A stretch of DNA of 40,007 bases from DASYCK01 sp036500205 (GCA_036500205.1 DASYCK010000289.1:1-40007); one strand, 5' to 3'. Positions 8,357-16,064 are shown, counted from the stretch's first letter. Made by a program: numbers and translations. Notes: generated by a model from the letters alone, not told the origin.

Positions 8357-8362
8357 AGCTTA
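8357..8362 (-). promoter_or_regulatory. -10-like TAAGCT six bases before the YvlD-like ATG
   Basis: On the minus strand the sequence is TAAGCT-TCGCCA-ATG. It keeps the TAnnnT core and has the same six-base spacing as four other genes in this window. No Shine-Dalgarno is seen. It lies in the 23-base gap after the OmpA lipoprotein gene, so read-through from upstream is also possible. Confidence 0.3.
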
Positions 8363-8373
8363 GCCTACCGGCT

Positions 8374-9027
8374 CTACTTCGCCGCTTGCTGCTTCAGCGC
8401 CTCGTTGGCCTGAATCTGCACCTCGACCCGGCGGTTCTTCTTTCTCCCCGCGTCGGTCTTGTTGTCTGCGACCGGACGATCGTCGGCGTAACCGCGGCCG
8501 GTCATGCGCGGGCCGGCCACGCCTTCCGATGACAGGAACGCGATCACGGACTGGGCACGCGCCACCGACAGCTTCTGGTTCGTGACCTTCTTCCCCTTGT
8601 TGTCGGTGTGCCCCTCGATGATCAGATCGGTCTCGGGATACTTCGTCAACACGTGCGCGAACTCGGTCAAGTCGGTCTTCGATCTCGGCTTCAGCACCTT
8701 CTTGCCGGTGTCGAACAGGATCGCCGAATCGAAGCGCACCACCAGCTTGTCGCCCTGCCGCTCGATGTTCGCGCCCTTGACCTTCTTCAGCTCGGCCTGC
8801 TGCTTGTCCATGTAGCGGCCGATGAGCGCGCCCGAACCGGCGCCCACCCCGGCACCGATCGCCGCGCCGAGCAGGGCCCCCTTGCCGCCGCCCGCCAGAG
8901 CACCGATTCCCGCGCCCAGGGCGGCGCCCCCGCCAGCGCCGATCGCCGCGCCCTTGCCCTGGTTGGTCGCGCACGACGCGCCCAGGGCCAGCACGACGAC
9001 GACGGAAATCCCCATGTTCTTCGACAT
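8374..9027 (-). CDS. OmpA-family lipoprotein with glycine zipper (YiaD-like)
   Basis: A 217-residue lipoprotein with lipobox LGASC (Cys19). Residues about 25-72 are a glycine zipper of alternating GAG/GGA motifs expected to insert in or pack against a membrane. Residues about 95-205 are an OmpA-C peptidoglycan-binding domain: VVRFDSAILFDTG, IIEGHTDNKG, the LSVARAQSV helix and the NRRVEV end, which carry the Asp and Arg that bind diaminopimelate. The architecture is that of E. coli YiaD and similar proteins that tie the outer membrane to the wall. ATG at 9027 is preferred to the internal Met because it gives the positively charged start of the signal peptide. Confidence 0.93.
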   Translation of the reverse strand: MSKNMGISVVVVLALGASCATNQGKGAAIGAGGGAALGAGIGALAGGGKGALLGAAIGAGVGAGSGALIGRYMDKQQAELKKVKGANIERQGDKLVVRFDSAILFDTGKKVLKPRSKTDLTEFAHVLTKYPETDLIIEGHTDNKGKKVTNQKLSVARAQSVIAFLSSEGVAGPRMTGRGYADDRPVADNKTDAGRKKNRRVEVQIQANEALKQQAAK

Positions 9028-9033
9028 GGGGCC

Positions 9034-9039
9034 ATACTA
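9034..9039 (-). promoter_or_regulatory. -10-like TAGTAT six bases before the OmpA lipoprotein ATG
   Basis: On the minus strand the sequence is TAGTAT-GGCCCC-ATG. The hexamer matches TATAAT at four of six positions with a TAnnAT core. No Shine-Dalgarno is present. The predicted transcript would begin at the ATG. Confidence 0.45.
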
Positions 9040-9050
9040 CCGCGCCGGTT

Positions 9051-10946
9051 TCAGCGGGCCGAGGCGTGCTGTCCGCGGGCGGCGTTCCGGGACGCGGCGG
9101 CGGCTACGGTGCGCGCCATCACCTCGGCGTCGAAGGTCGTGCCCGCGATCGGCTTCCCCGCCGCGATCTGACGGCACCGCGCTGTCGCCACGCCGGCGAC
9201 CGGCTGTTTGTTCAGCCGCGCCTCCACCATCGCCAGCTCTTCGTTCACGGCCTCGCGCAGGGCCGGTCCCGCCACCGAGCCGCCGTCGACGACGTGTCCG
9301 TTCACCACGAAGCTCGGCGTGGCGAGCGCCGGGACGCGCGACGCCTTGTCGGCCTCCCCTTCCAGGACGTCCAGCAACCCATCGCTCTCGAACACCGTCT
9401 GGAAGTCGTTCATGTCGAGCTCGAGGGCGCGCGCCAGCTTGCGAACGTCTTCGGCCCGCGGCGGTGCCGTCGCCTTCATCAGGCGGTCATGCATGGCCCA
9501 GAATTCGTCCTGCTCGCGCGCGGCGCGCGCCGCCCGCGCCGCCAGTTGATAGGCCGCGCCATCGCCCCGATCGGCGTCCTTCCACAGCACGCGCGCGTGG
9601 GCGTCGGGCCCCTCGGCGAACGCGCGCACGGTCGCTTCGACGTTGCGGGTCTCGGTGGCGTGATAGTCGCCGAGCTCGATGATGGTCACCAGCGCGCCCC
9701 GAGGGCCGCGATCCGGGACGTCGTCCACCTCGACCGAGACCAGTTCCACCGGGGGATGCCGATCGAGGTCGACGGCCGTGACGACGGCCGCGTTGGCGGC
9801 ATCGTCGAAGGAGACATGCGTCGGTCCGGATGCCTTCTTCGCGTGCGGCGACGGGCGGGGTGTCTCGACCGGGCGGGCTTGAAAGCGGCGGTCCAGCGCG
9901 CCCTTGTCCGAGACCTTCGGCAACTCCGCCGCGTCTGCCTCGACCGGCCCGGCCGACGGGCCGACGGCAGCCCCGTCCGACGACGTCAGCGTCTGGCTGG
10001 CGCGCACGGCCGAGCGCCTGTACGGCGGCACGCCCGCGAACCGCCGCGCCGGCGCATCCGCCGTCAGCATGAAACGAAGCAACCCCGCCGCATCGACCGC
10101 GCGGGGGGCTCCCGGCTGAGGCTCGGTGATCAGCCCGACGATGCGTCCCACCGCATCGACGAGCGGCGTGCCGAGGCCGAGCTCCGCCAGCGGCGTCGCA
10201 TCGGCGGGCGAAACCGCGCGTAGCCAACGCGCCCCCCCAGCAGGCGCCAGCGTCGCGGACGTGGCGGCCCACAGGCCCCGCTGCGGCGAGTGCCCCACGG
10301 CCAGCACCGCCGCGTCGGCGGCCGACGAGCGGCGCGCCACCGGGAGATGAGGATAGAAGACCGACGTGGAGGGGAGCGCCTCGACGAGCGCCAGGTCGAG
10401 CTCGATCGACAGCTGGATGATCCGGGCCGGCACCGCGTCCGCCAGCTCGTGCGCGCCGAGTCGACCGTGCGGCCCCCCGCGAACCATGGAAAGCCCGGCG
10501 TTTCCCTCGACGACGTCCGCGAGAGCCCGCCGGCTGGTCAGCACCAACCCCGACGCCGTCGTCAGCACACCGGTCACGATGCGCGGCGCCACCCTGCCGC
10601 CCGCGACGACCAGCGCGACGACGGCCGGCGCCACCAGCGCGTGAAGCTCGGCCGGGGCGATGGGCGGCAGGACCGGATCTGGCCTCGCCTGCGAGGAACG
10701 CTCGACGGGGGCCGCGGCCTGACCGGTCACGCCGAACGGCAGGTCGGGCGTCTCCGATCGCGGCGGGCTCGCTGGCGCGTCGTTCTCCGGCGGGGGCGCC
10801 GGTGGTGTCACCAGAACGGAACGCGGCGACGGCGTGCCGATGAGCCACGCCACCGTGGGCAACGGAGGAGGCACGGGAGCGGCATTGGAGACTTCCCCAC
10901 CCACACCAAAAAGGACAACAGCAACAGTAAGATAAGCAACACGCAT
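9051..10946 (-). CDS. Secreted fusion of a dead protease-like and a dead DsbA-like domain
   Basis: A 631-residue protein. The start at 10946 gives signal peptide MRVAYLTVAVVLFGVGG ending SNA-A; the frame is open 28 codons further up without signal character. After a Pro-rich stretch, residues about 100-295 have the HtrA/trypsin layout, but the catalytic His is replaced (LTSRRALAD, Arg140) and the Ser motif reads LGLGTPLVD (Leu258); only Asp184 remains. A low-complexity linker follows. Residues about 415-570 are DsbA-like: LVTIIELGDYHATET where D-F-x-C-P-x-C is expected (Ala430, Thr433 replace both Cys), yet the cis-Pro motif ATPSFVVNG (Pro544) is intact. The whole protein has one cysteine, Cys591. 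It may be a binding or scaffold protein of the periplasm. Family relations are inferred from motifs only. Confidence 0.8.
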   Translation of the reverse strand: MRVAYLTVAVVLFGVGGEVSNAAPVPPPLPTVAWLIGTPSPRSVLVTPPAPPPENDAPASPPRSETPDLPFGVTGQAAAPVERSSQARPDPVLPPIAPAELHALVAPAVVALVVAGGRVAPRIVTGVLTTASGLVLTSRRALADVVEGNAGLSMVRGGPHGRLGAHELADAVPARIIQLSIELDLALVEALPSTSVFYPHLPVARRSSAADAAVLAVGHSPQRGLWAATSATLAPAGGARWLRAVSPADATPLAELGLGTPLVDAVGRIVGLITEPQPGAPRAVDAAGLLRFMLTADAPARRFAGVPPYRRSAVRASQTLTSSDGAAVGPSAGPVEADAAELPKVSDKGALDRRFQARPVETPRPSPHAKKASGPTHVSFDDAANAAVVTAVDLDRHPPVELVSVEVDDVPDRGPRGALVTIIELGDYHATETRNVEATVRAFAEGPDAHARVLWKDADRGDGAAYQLAARAARAAREQDEFWAMHDRLMKATAPPRAEDVRKLARALELDMNDFQTVFESDGLLDVLEGEADKASRVPALATPSFVVNGHVVDGGSVAGPALREAVNEELAMVEARLNKQPVAGVATARCRQIAAGKPIAGTTFDAEVMARTVAAAASRNAARGQHASAR

Positions 10947-10976
10947 GGGGCGGAAGTAAATCACAAATTTTGCCCA

Positions 10977-10992
10977 GGGAAACTGGTTTCCC
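10977..10992. promoter_or_regulatory. Palindrome GGGAAACTGGTTTCCC in a divergent promoter region
   Basis: Perfect 7-bp arms GGGAAAC/GTTTCCC separated by TG, in the 119-base gap between the divergent pseudo-protease fusion and rhomboid genes. The flanking sequence is AT-rich for this genome. It may be an operator for one or both genes. No T-run follows, so it is not a terminator. Confidence 0.35.
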
Positions 10993-11053
10993 GTGACCCC
11001 GAGCGTCCGGGCGGGACTGTAAACCGGCACGGGCGCGCGAGCAGACCGCGGAC

Positions 11054-11059
11054 TATGCT
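11054..11059 (+). promoter_or_regulatory. -10-like TATGCT six bases before the rhomboid GTG
   Basis: The sequence reads TATGCT-GCGATC-GTG. Four of six positions match TATAAT, and the spacing equals that of four other genes here. No Shine-Dalgarno is present upstream of the GTG. Confidence 0.4.
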
Positions 11060-11065
11060 GCGATC

Positions 11066-12040
11066 GTGAACGACACCGACGCGGCCGCCCGCGACGACTC
11101 AGAAGCCCCCGACGGCGCCGCGCCTGCCTGGATTCGCAGCGCGCCCAGCCTGGAACGAATGGATGAGTGGGTGCTGGTGCTGGCCGCGACCGGCATTCCC
11201 AACCGGGTCGATCGGCAGATCGACGGAGGTTACGTGCTGGGGGTCGCGCCCCAGAACGTGACGGCCGCCGAGCGAGCCCTGCGCGCTTACGATATCGAGT
11301 CGCAGTCGGCGGCGCGCGTGGCGCCAGCGGCGCCTGATCGGGGATCGAACGCGCTCGGCATCGGCGTCGCCCTGGCGTTGATCGGTTTCGTTTTCGTGAC
11401 TGGTTACTGGGAGACCGAGCCAGCGTCGCGCTGGTTCGCCGCGGGCGTGGCCGACGCCTCCCGCATCCGCGCCGGGGAATGGTGGCGCGCCATCACCGCC
11501 ATGACCCTGCACGCCGACGTGATGCACCTGCTGGGAAACGTGGCCGCCTCGGTGATCTTCATCAGCGCCGCCGGGCGCTGGCTGGGCGCTGGCGTGGGCG
11601 CGGCGGCGATCCTGCTGGCGGGCACGGGGGCCAACGTGTTGACCGCGTGGGTGGAGCGGTCCGACCACTTCTCCGTCGGGGCGTCGACGGCGACGTTCGC
11701 CGGGCTGGGCCTGGTCGTCGGCCTGCAGGTGGTGCGGCGCTGGCGGGGCGGCGGCGCGATCCGCCGGCGCGCCTGGGTGGCGGCCGGCGCCGGGTTCGCG
11801 CTGCTGGCGATGCTGGGGATGGGGGCCAAGGCGGACGTGTTCGCGCACGCCTTCGGCCTGGGTCTGGGCACCTTGCTGGGGATCGTCGCCGGCATCGTCG
11901 ACCACCCGACCGCCGAAGTCGCCGGCGGGGCCGCAGGTCGGCGGGGGACGTTGGTCGCGTGGCTGACCCAGTCGGCGCTGGTGCTGGGAACAGCGGCGGC
12001 GGTGGCGGCGGCCTGGGCCCACGCGCTGGCGCACGGGTGA
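11066..12040 (+). CDS. Rhomboid-family intramembrane serine protease
   Basis: A 324-residue membrane protein. Residues about 30-80 are a small soluble domain (WVLVLAATGIPNRV then a GG turn and LRAYDIES) like the DUF2007-type signal domain often fused ahead of rhomboids in this group. The membrane part has about seven segments and the rhomboid motifs: GEWWRAITAMTLHADVMHLL with Asn158 in HLLGN, catalytic Ser207 in SVGASTATFAG, and catalytic His261 in DVFAHAFGLGLG. It would cut substrates within the inner membrane. The GTG at 11066 is the only credible start, since the frame opens just upstream and no Shine-Dalgarno is found. The product is not tied by operon to the foldase genes, whose first start is 51 bases after its stop. 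Confidence 0.92.
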   Translation: MNDTDAAARDDSEAPDGAAPAWIRSAPSLERMDEWVLVLAATGIPNRVDRQIDGGYVLGVAPQNVTAAERALRAYDIESQSAARVAPAAPDRGSNALGIGVALALIGFVFVTGYWETEPASRWFAAGVADASRIRAGEWWRAITAMTLHADVMHLLGNVAASVIFISAAGRWLGAGVGAAAILLAGTGANVLTAWVERSDHFSVGASTATFAGLGLVVGLQVVRRWRGGGAIRRRAWVAAGAGFALLAMLGMGAKADVFAHAFGLGLGTLLGIVAGIVDHPTAEVAGGAAGRRGTLVAWLTQSALVLGTAAAVAAAWAHALAHG

Positions 12041-12090
12041 TGGGCGTCCCCCCTCGGCCGCCTCCGTTGCCAGGGGGCGACTCCTGTGTA

Positions 12091-13185
12091 ATGTCTTCGC
12101 CCATGCGTCCCCTGGGAAGCCCGTGGTTGTCGAGGCGATTGAGAAACGTCCTGCTGGTCGTCACCCTGCCGACCGTCGGCTTGTCGCTCGCGAGCTGCAA
12201 GACCAAGGAAGCCCCCAAGGCGGCGGCGCCCGTCCAGACCGGCGAGCTCGGTCAGGTCGTGGCGCGGATCGACGACACGGTGATAACCGTGGGCGATGTT
12301 CAGGAGCGGATCAACAAGCAGGCCCCCTTCGTGCGCGCCCGCTTCTCGGCGCCCGAGAAGAAGAAGGAGTTCGTCGACAACCTCATCCGCATCGAGGTGA
12401 TGGCGAAGGAGGCCGAGCGCCGCGGGTACGACAAGGATCCCGAGGTGGTGCGGGTCATGAAGCAGCAGATGATCTCGAAGTTCCTGCAGAAGGACTTCGA
12501 ATCGAAGTTGAAGGTCGAGGACGTGGCGGACGCCGACGTGGAGAAGTACTACAAGGATCATCCCGAGGAGTTCAACCGACCTGACGAGGTGCGGGTGAGC
12601 GAGATCCTGGTCAAGGACAAGGCCAAGGCGGACAAGGTCGCGCGCGAGGCGAACGCCGCGAGCCGCAGCGATCCCAAGGCGTTCCGCGATCTGGTCACGA
12701 AGTACTCGGAGGACGAGGACTCGAAGTCGCGCGGTGGTGATCTGACGTCCTTCGATCGCGACAGCAAGACGGTGCCGCGTCCCATCGTCGACGCGGCGTT
12801 CGCGTTGAAGGAAGTGGGCGACATCTCGCCGCCCATCAAGCTCGAGCAGGGGCTGGCGATCATCAAGCTGACGGGGAAGCGCCCCGGGTTCTCGCGTCCG
12901 CTGGCCGAGGTGAAGCGGACGATCCAGCAGCGGCTGTTCAAGGACCTGCGCACCAAATCGATGGAGGCGTTCGTGGCCGACCTGCGAAAGAAGTACGCCG
13001 TCACCATCGACGAGGGGAACCTGGCCAAGATCGCCATCGACACCGGCATGAGCCAGCCGGCCGGCGCGCCTCCGGGCCCCGGGGGGATGCCTCCCGGTAT
13101 GAACATTCCCGGCATGCCCGGCGTTCCCGGACACGGCCCGATGCCCCCGGCACCGGCCGCCGTCGCACACCCGGGGTCGCCATGA
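12091..13185 (+). CDS. Parvulin-type peptidyl-prolyl isomerase lipoprotein
   Basis: A 364-residue predicted lipoprotein with lipobox LSLASC (Cys36 from the ATG at 12091). An ATG at 12103 would give a more usual signal peptide beginning MRPLGSPWLSRRLRN and cannot be excluded. A SurA/PrsA-type N-terminal helical chaperone region (about 45-160) begins VVARIDDTVITVGDVQERI. One rotamase domain (about 165-280) has VRVSEILVKDKAKAD, a KYSEDEDSKSRGGDLTSF loop and the VGDISPPIKLEQGLAIIKL ending. The C-terminal 45 residues are Pro/Gly/Met-rich, with PGMP-like repeats. It probably helps fold exported proteins at the outer membrane or periplasm. Its end overlaps the next foldase start by ATGA. Confidence 0.9.
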   Translation: MSSPMRPLGSPWLSRRLRNVLLVVTLPTVGLSLASCKTKEAPKAAAPVQTGELGQVVARIDDTVITVGDVQERINKQAPFVRARFSAPEKKKEFVDNLIRIEVMAKEAERRGYDKDPEVVRVMKQQMISKFLQKDFESKLKVEDVADADVEKYYKDHPEEFNRPDEVRVSEILVKDKAKADKVAREANAASRSDPKAFRDLVTKYSEDEDSKSRGGDLTSFDRDSKTVPRPIVDAAFALKEVGDISPPIKLEQGLAIIKLTGKRPGFSRPLAEVKRTIQQRLFKDLRTKSMEAFVADLRKKYAVTIDEGNLAKIAIDTGMSQPAGAPPGPGGMPPGMNIPGMPGVPGHGPMPPAPAAVAHPGSP

Positions 13186-14159
13186 GTAACCCGCGTCATT
13201 CGCGGTTCGCGACGGTCATGCTGGCGCTCGCGCTTTCGTTGCCGGTGGCCACGGCGCATGCGCGCGTCGTCGAGAAGGTCGCGGCGGTCGTCGGCTCGAA
13301 CATCATCCTGGCCAGCGAGGTCGAGGAGAAGGCCGCCCCGATGCTCGGCGATCTGTCGCGCATCACCGACCCCGGCAAGCGCGCCGCCCGCGCCACCGCC
13401 TTGCGGCGGGAGACGCTGGAGCGCCTCATCGACGATCAGCTGATCAACGAGCAGGCGTCGGAGCTGCGGTTGAGCGTGACGCCCGAGCAGGTGGACGCGT
13501 CGATCGCCGAGATCAAGCGGCAGAACAACATCGACGACAAGCAGCTCGAGGACGCGTTGCGCGCGCAGGGCATGTCGATGGAGGCGTACCGCGCCGACTT
13601 GAAGAAGCAGCTGTTGCGGTTTCGCGTGCTGAACATCGCCGTGGGCGCGAAGGTCACCATCACCGACGAGGACGTGCGGTCCTACTACAACCGGCACTAC
13701 AAGTCGGGCACCAACACGGAGGTGCGGGCCAGCCACATCTTCCTGGCCATCCCGGACGGCGCCGACGCGGGCGTGGTGGCCGAGAAGCAGGCGCTCGGTC
13801 GCAAGCTGGTCGAGCGCGCCGCCACCGAGGACTTCGCCGGCCTGGCCCGCGAGTACTCCGACGACGCGGCCACCCGAAAAGACGGCGGCGATCTGGGCTA
13901 TTTCGGGAAGGACATCCTCCCCAAGGCCATCGAGGAGATGGTGTTCTCGATGAAGGTGGGTGACGTTGCCGGCCCGGTCCGCGCCGACCGCGGCTTCCAC
14001 GTCATGAAGCTGATCGACCGCAAGACGATCGCGCCGAAGCCGCTCACCGAGGTCGAGGACGACATCCGCGGACAGCTCCGTCAAAAAGAGATGGAGAAGC
14101 AAACCAAGAGCTACCTGGCCGACCTCCGCAAGCGAACCCTCGTCGACATCCGCTACTGA
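13182..14159 (+). CDS. SurA-like periplasmic foldase (peptidyl-prolyl isomerase)
   Basis: A 325-residue protein with a cleavable signal peptide (SRFATVMLALALSLPVATAHA). The SurA N-domain follows at once (VVEKVAAVVGSNIILASEVEEKA), with a long helical region to about residue 175. One parvulin domain (about 180-285) contains EVRASHIFLAI, EYSDDAATRKDGGDLGYFGKD and VGDVAGPVRADRGFHVMKLI. E. coli SurA has two parvulin domains; this has one, as is common in delta-type proteobacteria. The ATG overlaps the stop of the preceding isomerase lipoprotein by four bases, so the two are translationally coupled and likely act together on outer-membrane proteins. Confidence 0.93.
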   Translation: MSNPRHSRFATVMLALALSLPVATAHARVVEKVAAVVGSNIILASEVEEKAAPMLGDLSRITDPGKRAARATALRRETLERLIDDQLINEQASELRLSVTPEQVDASIAEIKRQNNIDDKQLEDALRAQGMSMEAYRADLKKQLLRFRVLNIAVGAKVTITDEDVRSYYNRHYKSGTNTEVRASHIFLAIPDGADAGVVAEKQALGRKLVERAATEDFAGLAREYSDDAATRKDGGDLGYFGKDILPKAIEEMVFSMKVGDVAGPVRADRGFHVMKLIDRKTIAPKPLTEVEDDIRGQLRQKEMEKQTKSYLADLRKRTLVDIRY

Positions 14160-14197
14160 CGCCCTCTCACCGGCACGCCGCGGCCCCCTCATCCTAA

Positions 14198-14223
14198 CCT
14201 TCTCCCCGCAAGCGGGGAGAAGG
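14198..14223. repeat. Palindromic intergenic repeat of the CTTCTCCCCGC / GCGGGGAGAAG type
   Basis: Perfect 12-bp arms with an AA loop. Read on the minus strand it is followed by TTAGGATGAGGG, the tail that accompanies this palindrome type in many high-GC proteobacterial genomes, from memory. A related palindrome lies in the coding region at 1477-1500. It could act as a weak transcription barrier between the converging genes. Confidence 0.8.
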
Positions 14224-14306
14224 GACCGGAAATGCTCGTTCAGCCCGCGATCCTGGAGCCGCCTCCGGCGACGTCGGCCCGAAGCGCAGCGAGCGGAGAC
14301 AAGGGA

Positions 14307-14496
14307 GGCGGAGGGAGGAGGGTGTCCGCTTGGCGGGTCGTTGAGGGCTGCTCCGGCGGCCCCGCCGCCGGACGCCAAGCCCGATTGAGTCGCCAGGACC
14401 GACGGAGCGCAGTTGCCCAGCGCAGGGGGGCAGCGAGCACCGCCGGTGTAAGGCGACGCCCCCGACCGGCCAAGCGGACACCCTCCTCCCGCCGCC
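14307..14496. repeat. 190-bp element with 34-bp terminal inverted repeats and an inner hairpin
   Basis: The left arm 14307-14340 and right arm 14463-14496 are inverted copies matching at 32 of 34 positions; the core is GTGTCCGCTTGGC against GCCAAGCGGACAC. Inside, 14352-14372 is a second perfect hairpin (TCCGGCGGC / GCCGCCGGA, loop CCC). No ORF or transposase is present. It may be a miniature inverted-repeat element, a solo repeat, or DNA for a structured RNA. The sequence alone cannot decide. Confidence 0.7.
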
Positions 14497-14531
14497 CCCG
14501 TTCGAAGCGACCGAAGCCGCCCGCCCGGTAG

Positions 14532-16013
14532 CTAAGGCAGCAGGGTCTCGCCCATCAGGAACTTGTCGACCCCCCGCGCGGCGTCACGCCCTTCGGCGAT
14601 CGCCCACACGATGAGGGACTGTCCGCGCGACATATCGCCAGCGGCGAAGACCCCCGGAACCGACGTCTGCTTCTCCGCGTCGGCGACCACGTTGCCGCGA
14701 CCATCGAGCGTGACGCCGAGCTGCGTGAGCAGGCCCGGCTTCTCGGGACCGAGGAAGCCCATGGCCAGGAAGACCAGGTCCGCCGGCCAGACCTTCTCCG
14801 TGCCGGGAAGCTCGCGCATCACCGTGCGCCCCGCCTCCGCCTTCCACTCGACCTCGACCGTCTGCAACGCCTTCACGTTACCGGCGCCGTCGTCGACGAA
14901 GCGCTTCGTGACCACCGCGTACTTGCGCGGGTCGGCGCCATACACCGCTGCCGCCTCTTCCTGGCCGTAGTCCATGCGGTAGATGCGCGGCCACTGCGGC
15001 CACGGATTGTCGGACGCCCGCTCGTCCGGCGGCCGCGACAAGATCTCGAGCTGCACCAGGGTCTTGCAGCCGTGGCGCATCGACGTCCCCACGCAGTCGG
15101 TGCCGGTGTCGCCGCCGCCGATGACGACGACGTTCTTCCCCTTGGCGCTGATGAACTTGCCGTCGGCGTGATTGCTGTCGAGCAGGCTCTTGGTGTTCAG
15201 CAGCAGGAACTCCATCGCCAGATGAATTCCCTTCAGCTTCCGGCCCTCGATGGGCAGCTCGCGCGCGTTCGTGGCGCCGCCGCACAGGACCACCGCGTCG
15301 AACTCGCTGCGCAGCCGCTCCGTCGGGAAGTCCTTGCCCACGTTCGTGCTCACCACGAAGTCGACGCCTTCCTGCGCCAGCAGCTTCACCCGCCGGTCGA
15401 CCAACGCCTTCTCCAGCTTCATCTGCGGGATGCCGTACATCAGCAGGCCGCCGATGCGATCATCGCGCTCGAACACCGTGACCATGTGCCCGGCCTGATT
15501 CAGCTGGGCGGCGCACGCCAGGCCGGCGGGCCCCGAGCCCACCACCGCCACCTTCTTGCCGGTTCGGCGCGCCGGAGGCTGCGCCGTGACCCAGCCCTCC
15601 GCGAAGCCCTTGTCGATGATTGCGGACTCGATGTTCTTGATCGTGACCGCCGGCTCGCTGATCCCCAGCACGCACGAACCCTCGCAGGGGGCGGGGCAGA
15701 CGCGCCCCGTGAACTCGGGGAAGTTGTTCGTCTTGTGCAGCCGCGCCAGCGCCTCTTGCCACTGCCCGCGGTAGACGAGGTCGTTCCACTCTGGGATGAG
15801 ATTGTGAACGGGGCAGCCGCTGGCGCCGCCCGTCATCATCGCGCCGGTGTGGCAGAAGGGAACGCCGCAGTCCATGCACCGCGCGCCCTGCTCCTTCAGC
15901 GCGGAGTCCGGCATGTGCTCGTGGAACTCGCTCCAGTCGGCAATGCGCTTCTCGGGTGACCGCAGAACCGGCAACACCCGCCCGTACTCCATGAATCCCG
16001 TGGTCTTACCCAT
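14532..16013 (-). CDS. gltD: Glutamate synthase (NADPH) small subunit
   Basis: A 493-residue flavoprotein that takes electrons from NAD(P)H and passes them through FAD and Fe-S clusters to GltB. The N-terminal cysteine motifs are CMDCGVPFCHTG, GCPVHN and CPAPCEGSCVLG, which bind the two low-potential 4Fe-4S clusters. Two Rossmann motifs follow: VAVVGSGPAGLACAAQL (FAD, about residue 153) and VVVIGGGDTGTDCVG (NADPH, about 291). The C-terminal VFAAGDMSRGQSLIVWAI is the usual FAD-contact segment. It starts 51 bases downstream of the gltB stop, the normal gltBD order. Length is usual for the family. Confidence 0.97.
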   Translation of the reverse strand: MGKTTGFMEYGRVLPVLRSPEKRIADWSEFHEHMPDSALKEQGARCMDCGVPFCHTGAMMTGGASGCPVHNLIPEWNDLVYRGQWQEALARLHKTNNFPEFTGRVCPAPCEGSCVLGISEPAVTIKNIESAIIDKGFAEGWVTAQPPARRTGKKVAVVGSGPAGLACAAQLNQAGHMVTVFERDDRIGGLLMYGIPQMKLEKALVDRRVKLLAQEGVDFVVSTNVGKDFPTERLRSEFDAVVLCGGATNARELPIEGRKLKGIHLAMEFLLLNTKSLLDSNHADGKFISAKGKNVVVIGGGDTGTDCVGTSMRHGCKTLVQLEILSRPPDERASDNPWPQWPRIYRMDYGQEEAAAVYGADPRKYAVVTKRFVDDGAGNVKALQTVEVEWKAEAGRTVMRELPGTEKVWPADLVFLAMGFLGPEKPGLLTQLGVTLDGRGNVVADAEKQTSVPGVFAAGDMSRGQSLIVWAIAEGRDAARGVDKFLMGETLLP

Positions 16014-16064
16014 GATCGTTTCCGAAGCGTCCTTCCGTTGAGTCCCGTGGCCCGGCGCCAGCCG

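Larger units (their letters stand above)
14160..14531. other. 372-bp gene-free region between convergent genes
   Basis: No convincing coding frame in either strand. It holds a perfect 12-bp-arm palindrome at 14198-14223 and a 190-bp segment bounded by 34-bp inverted repeats (14307-14340 and 14463-14496). The flanking genes converge, ending at 14159 (plus) and 14532 (minus). No T-run terminator is seen. Confidence 0.8.

Noticed and set aside
11479..13185. 568-codon frame running from the rhomboid gene into the isomerase
   Set aside because: The first 200 codons are an out-of-frame read of the rhomboid gene. The lipoprotein signal at 12091-12198 marks the real start.
14198..14223. The strong palindrome as a rho-independent terminator for the foldase operon
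   Set aside because: No T-run follows on either strand, and the sequence is of a repeat type found elsewhere, including inside a gene.
12558..14378. 606-codon minus-strand frame over both foldase genes
   Set aside because: Antisense to two overlapping isomerase genes with intact motifs. It even reads through the palindromic repeat, so it has no coding value.
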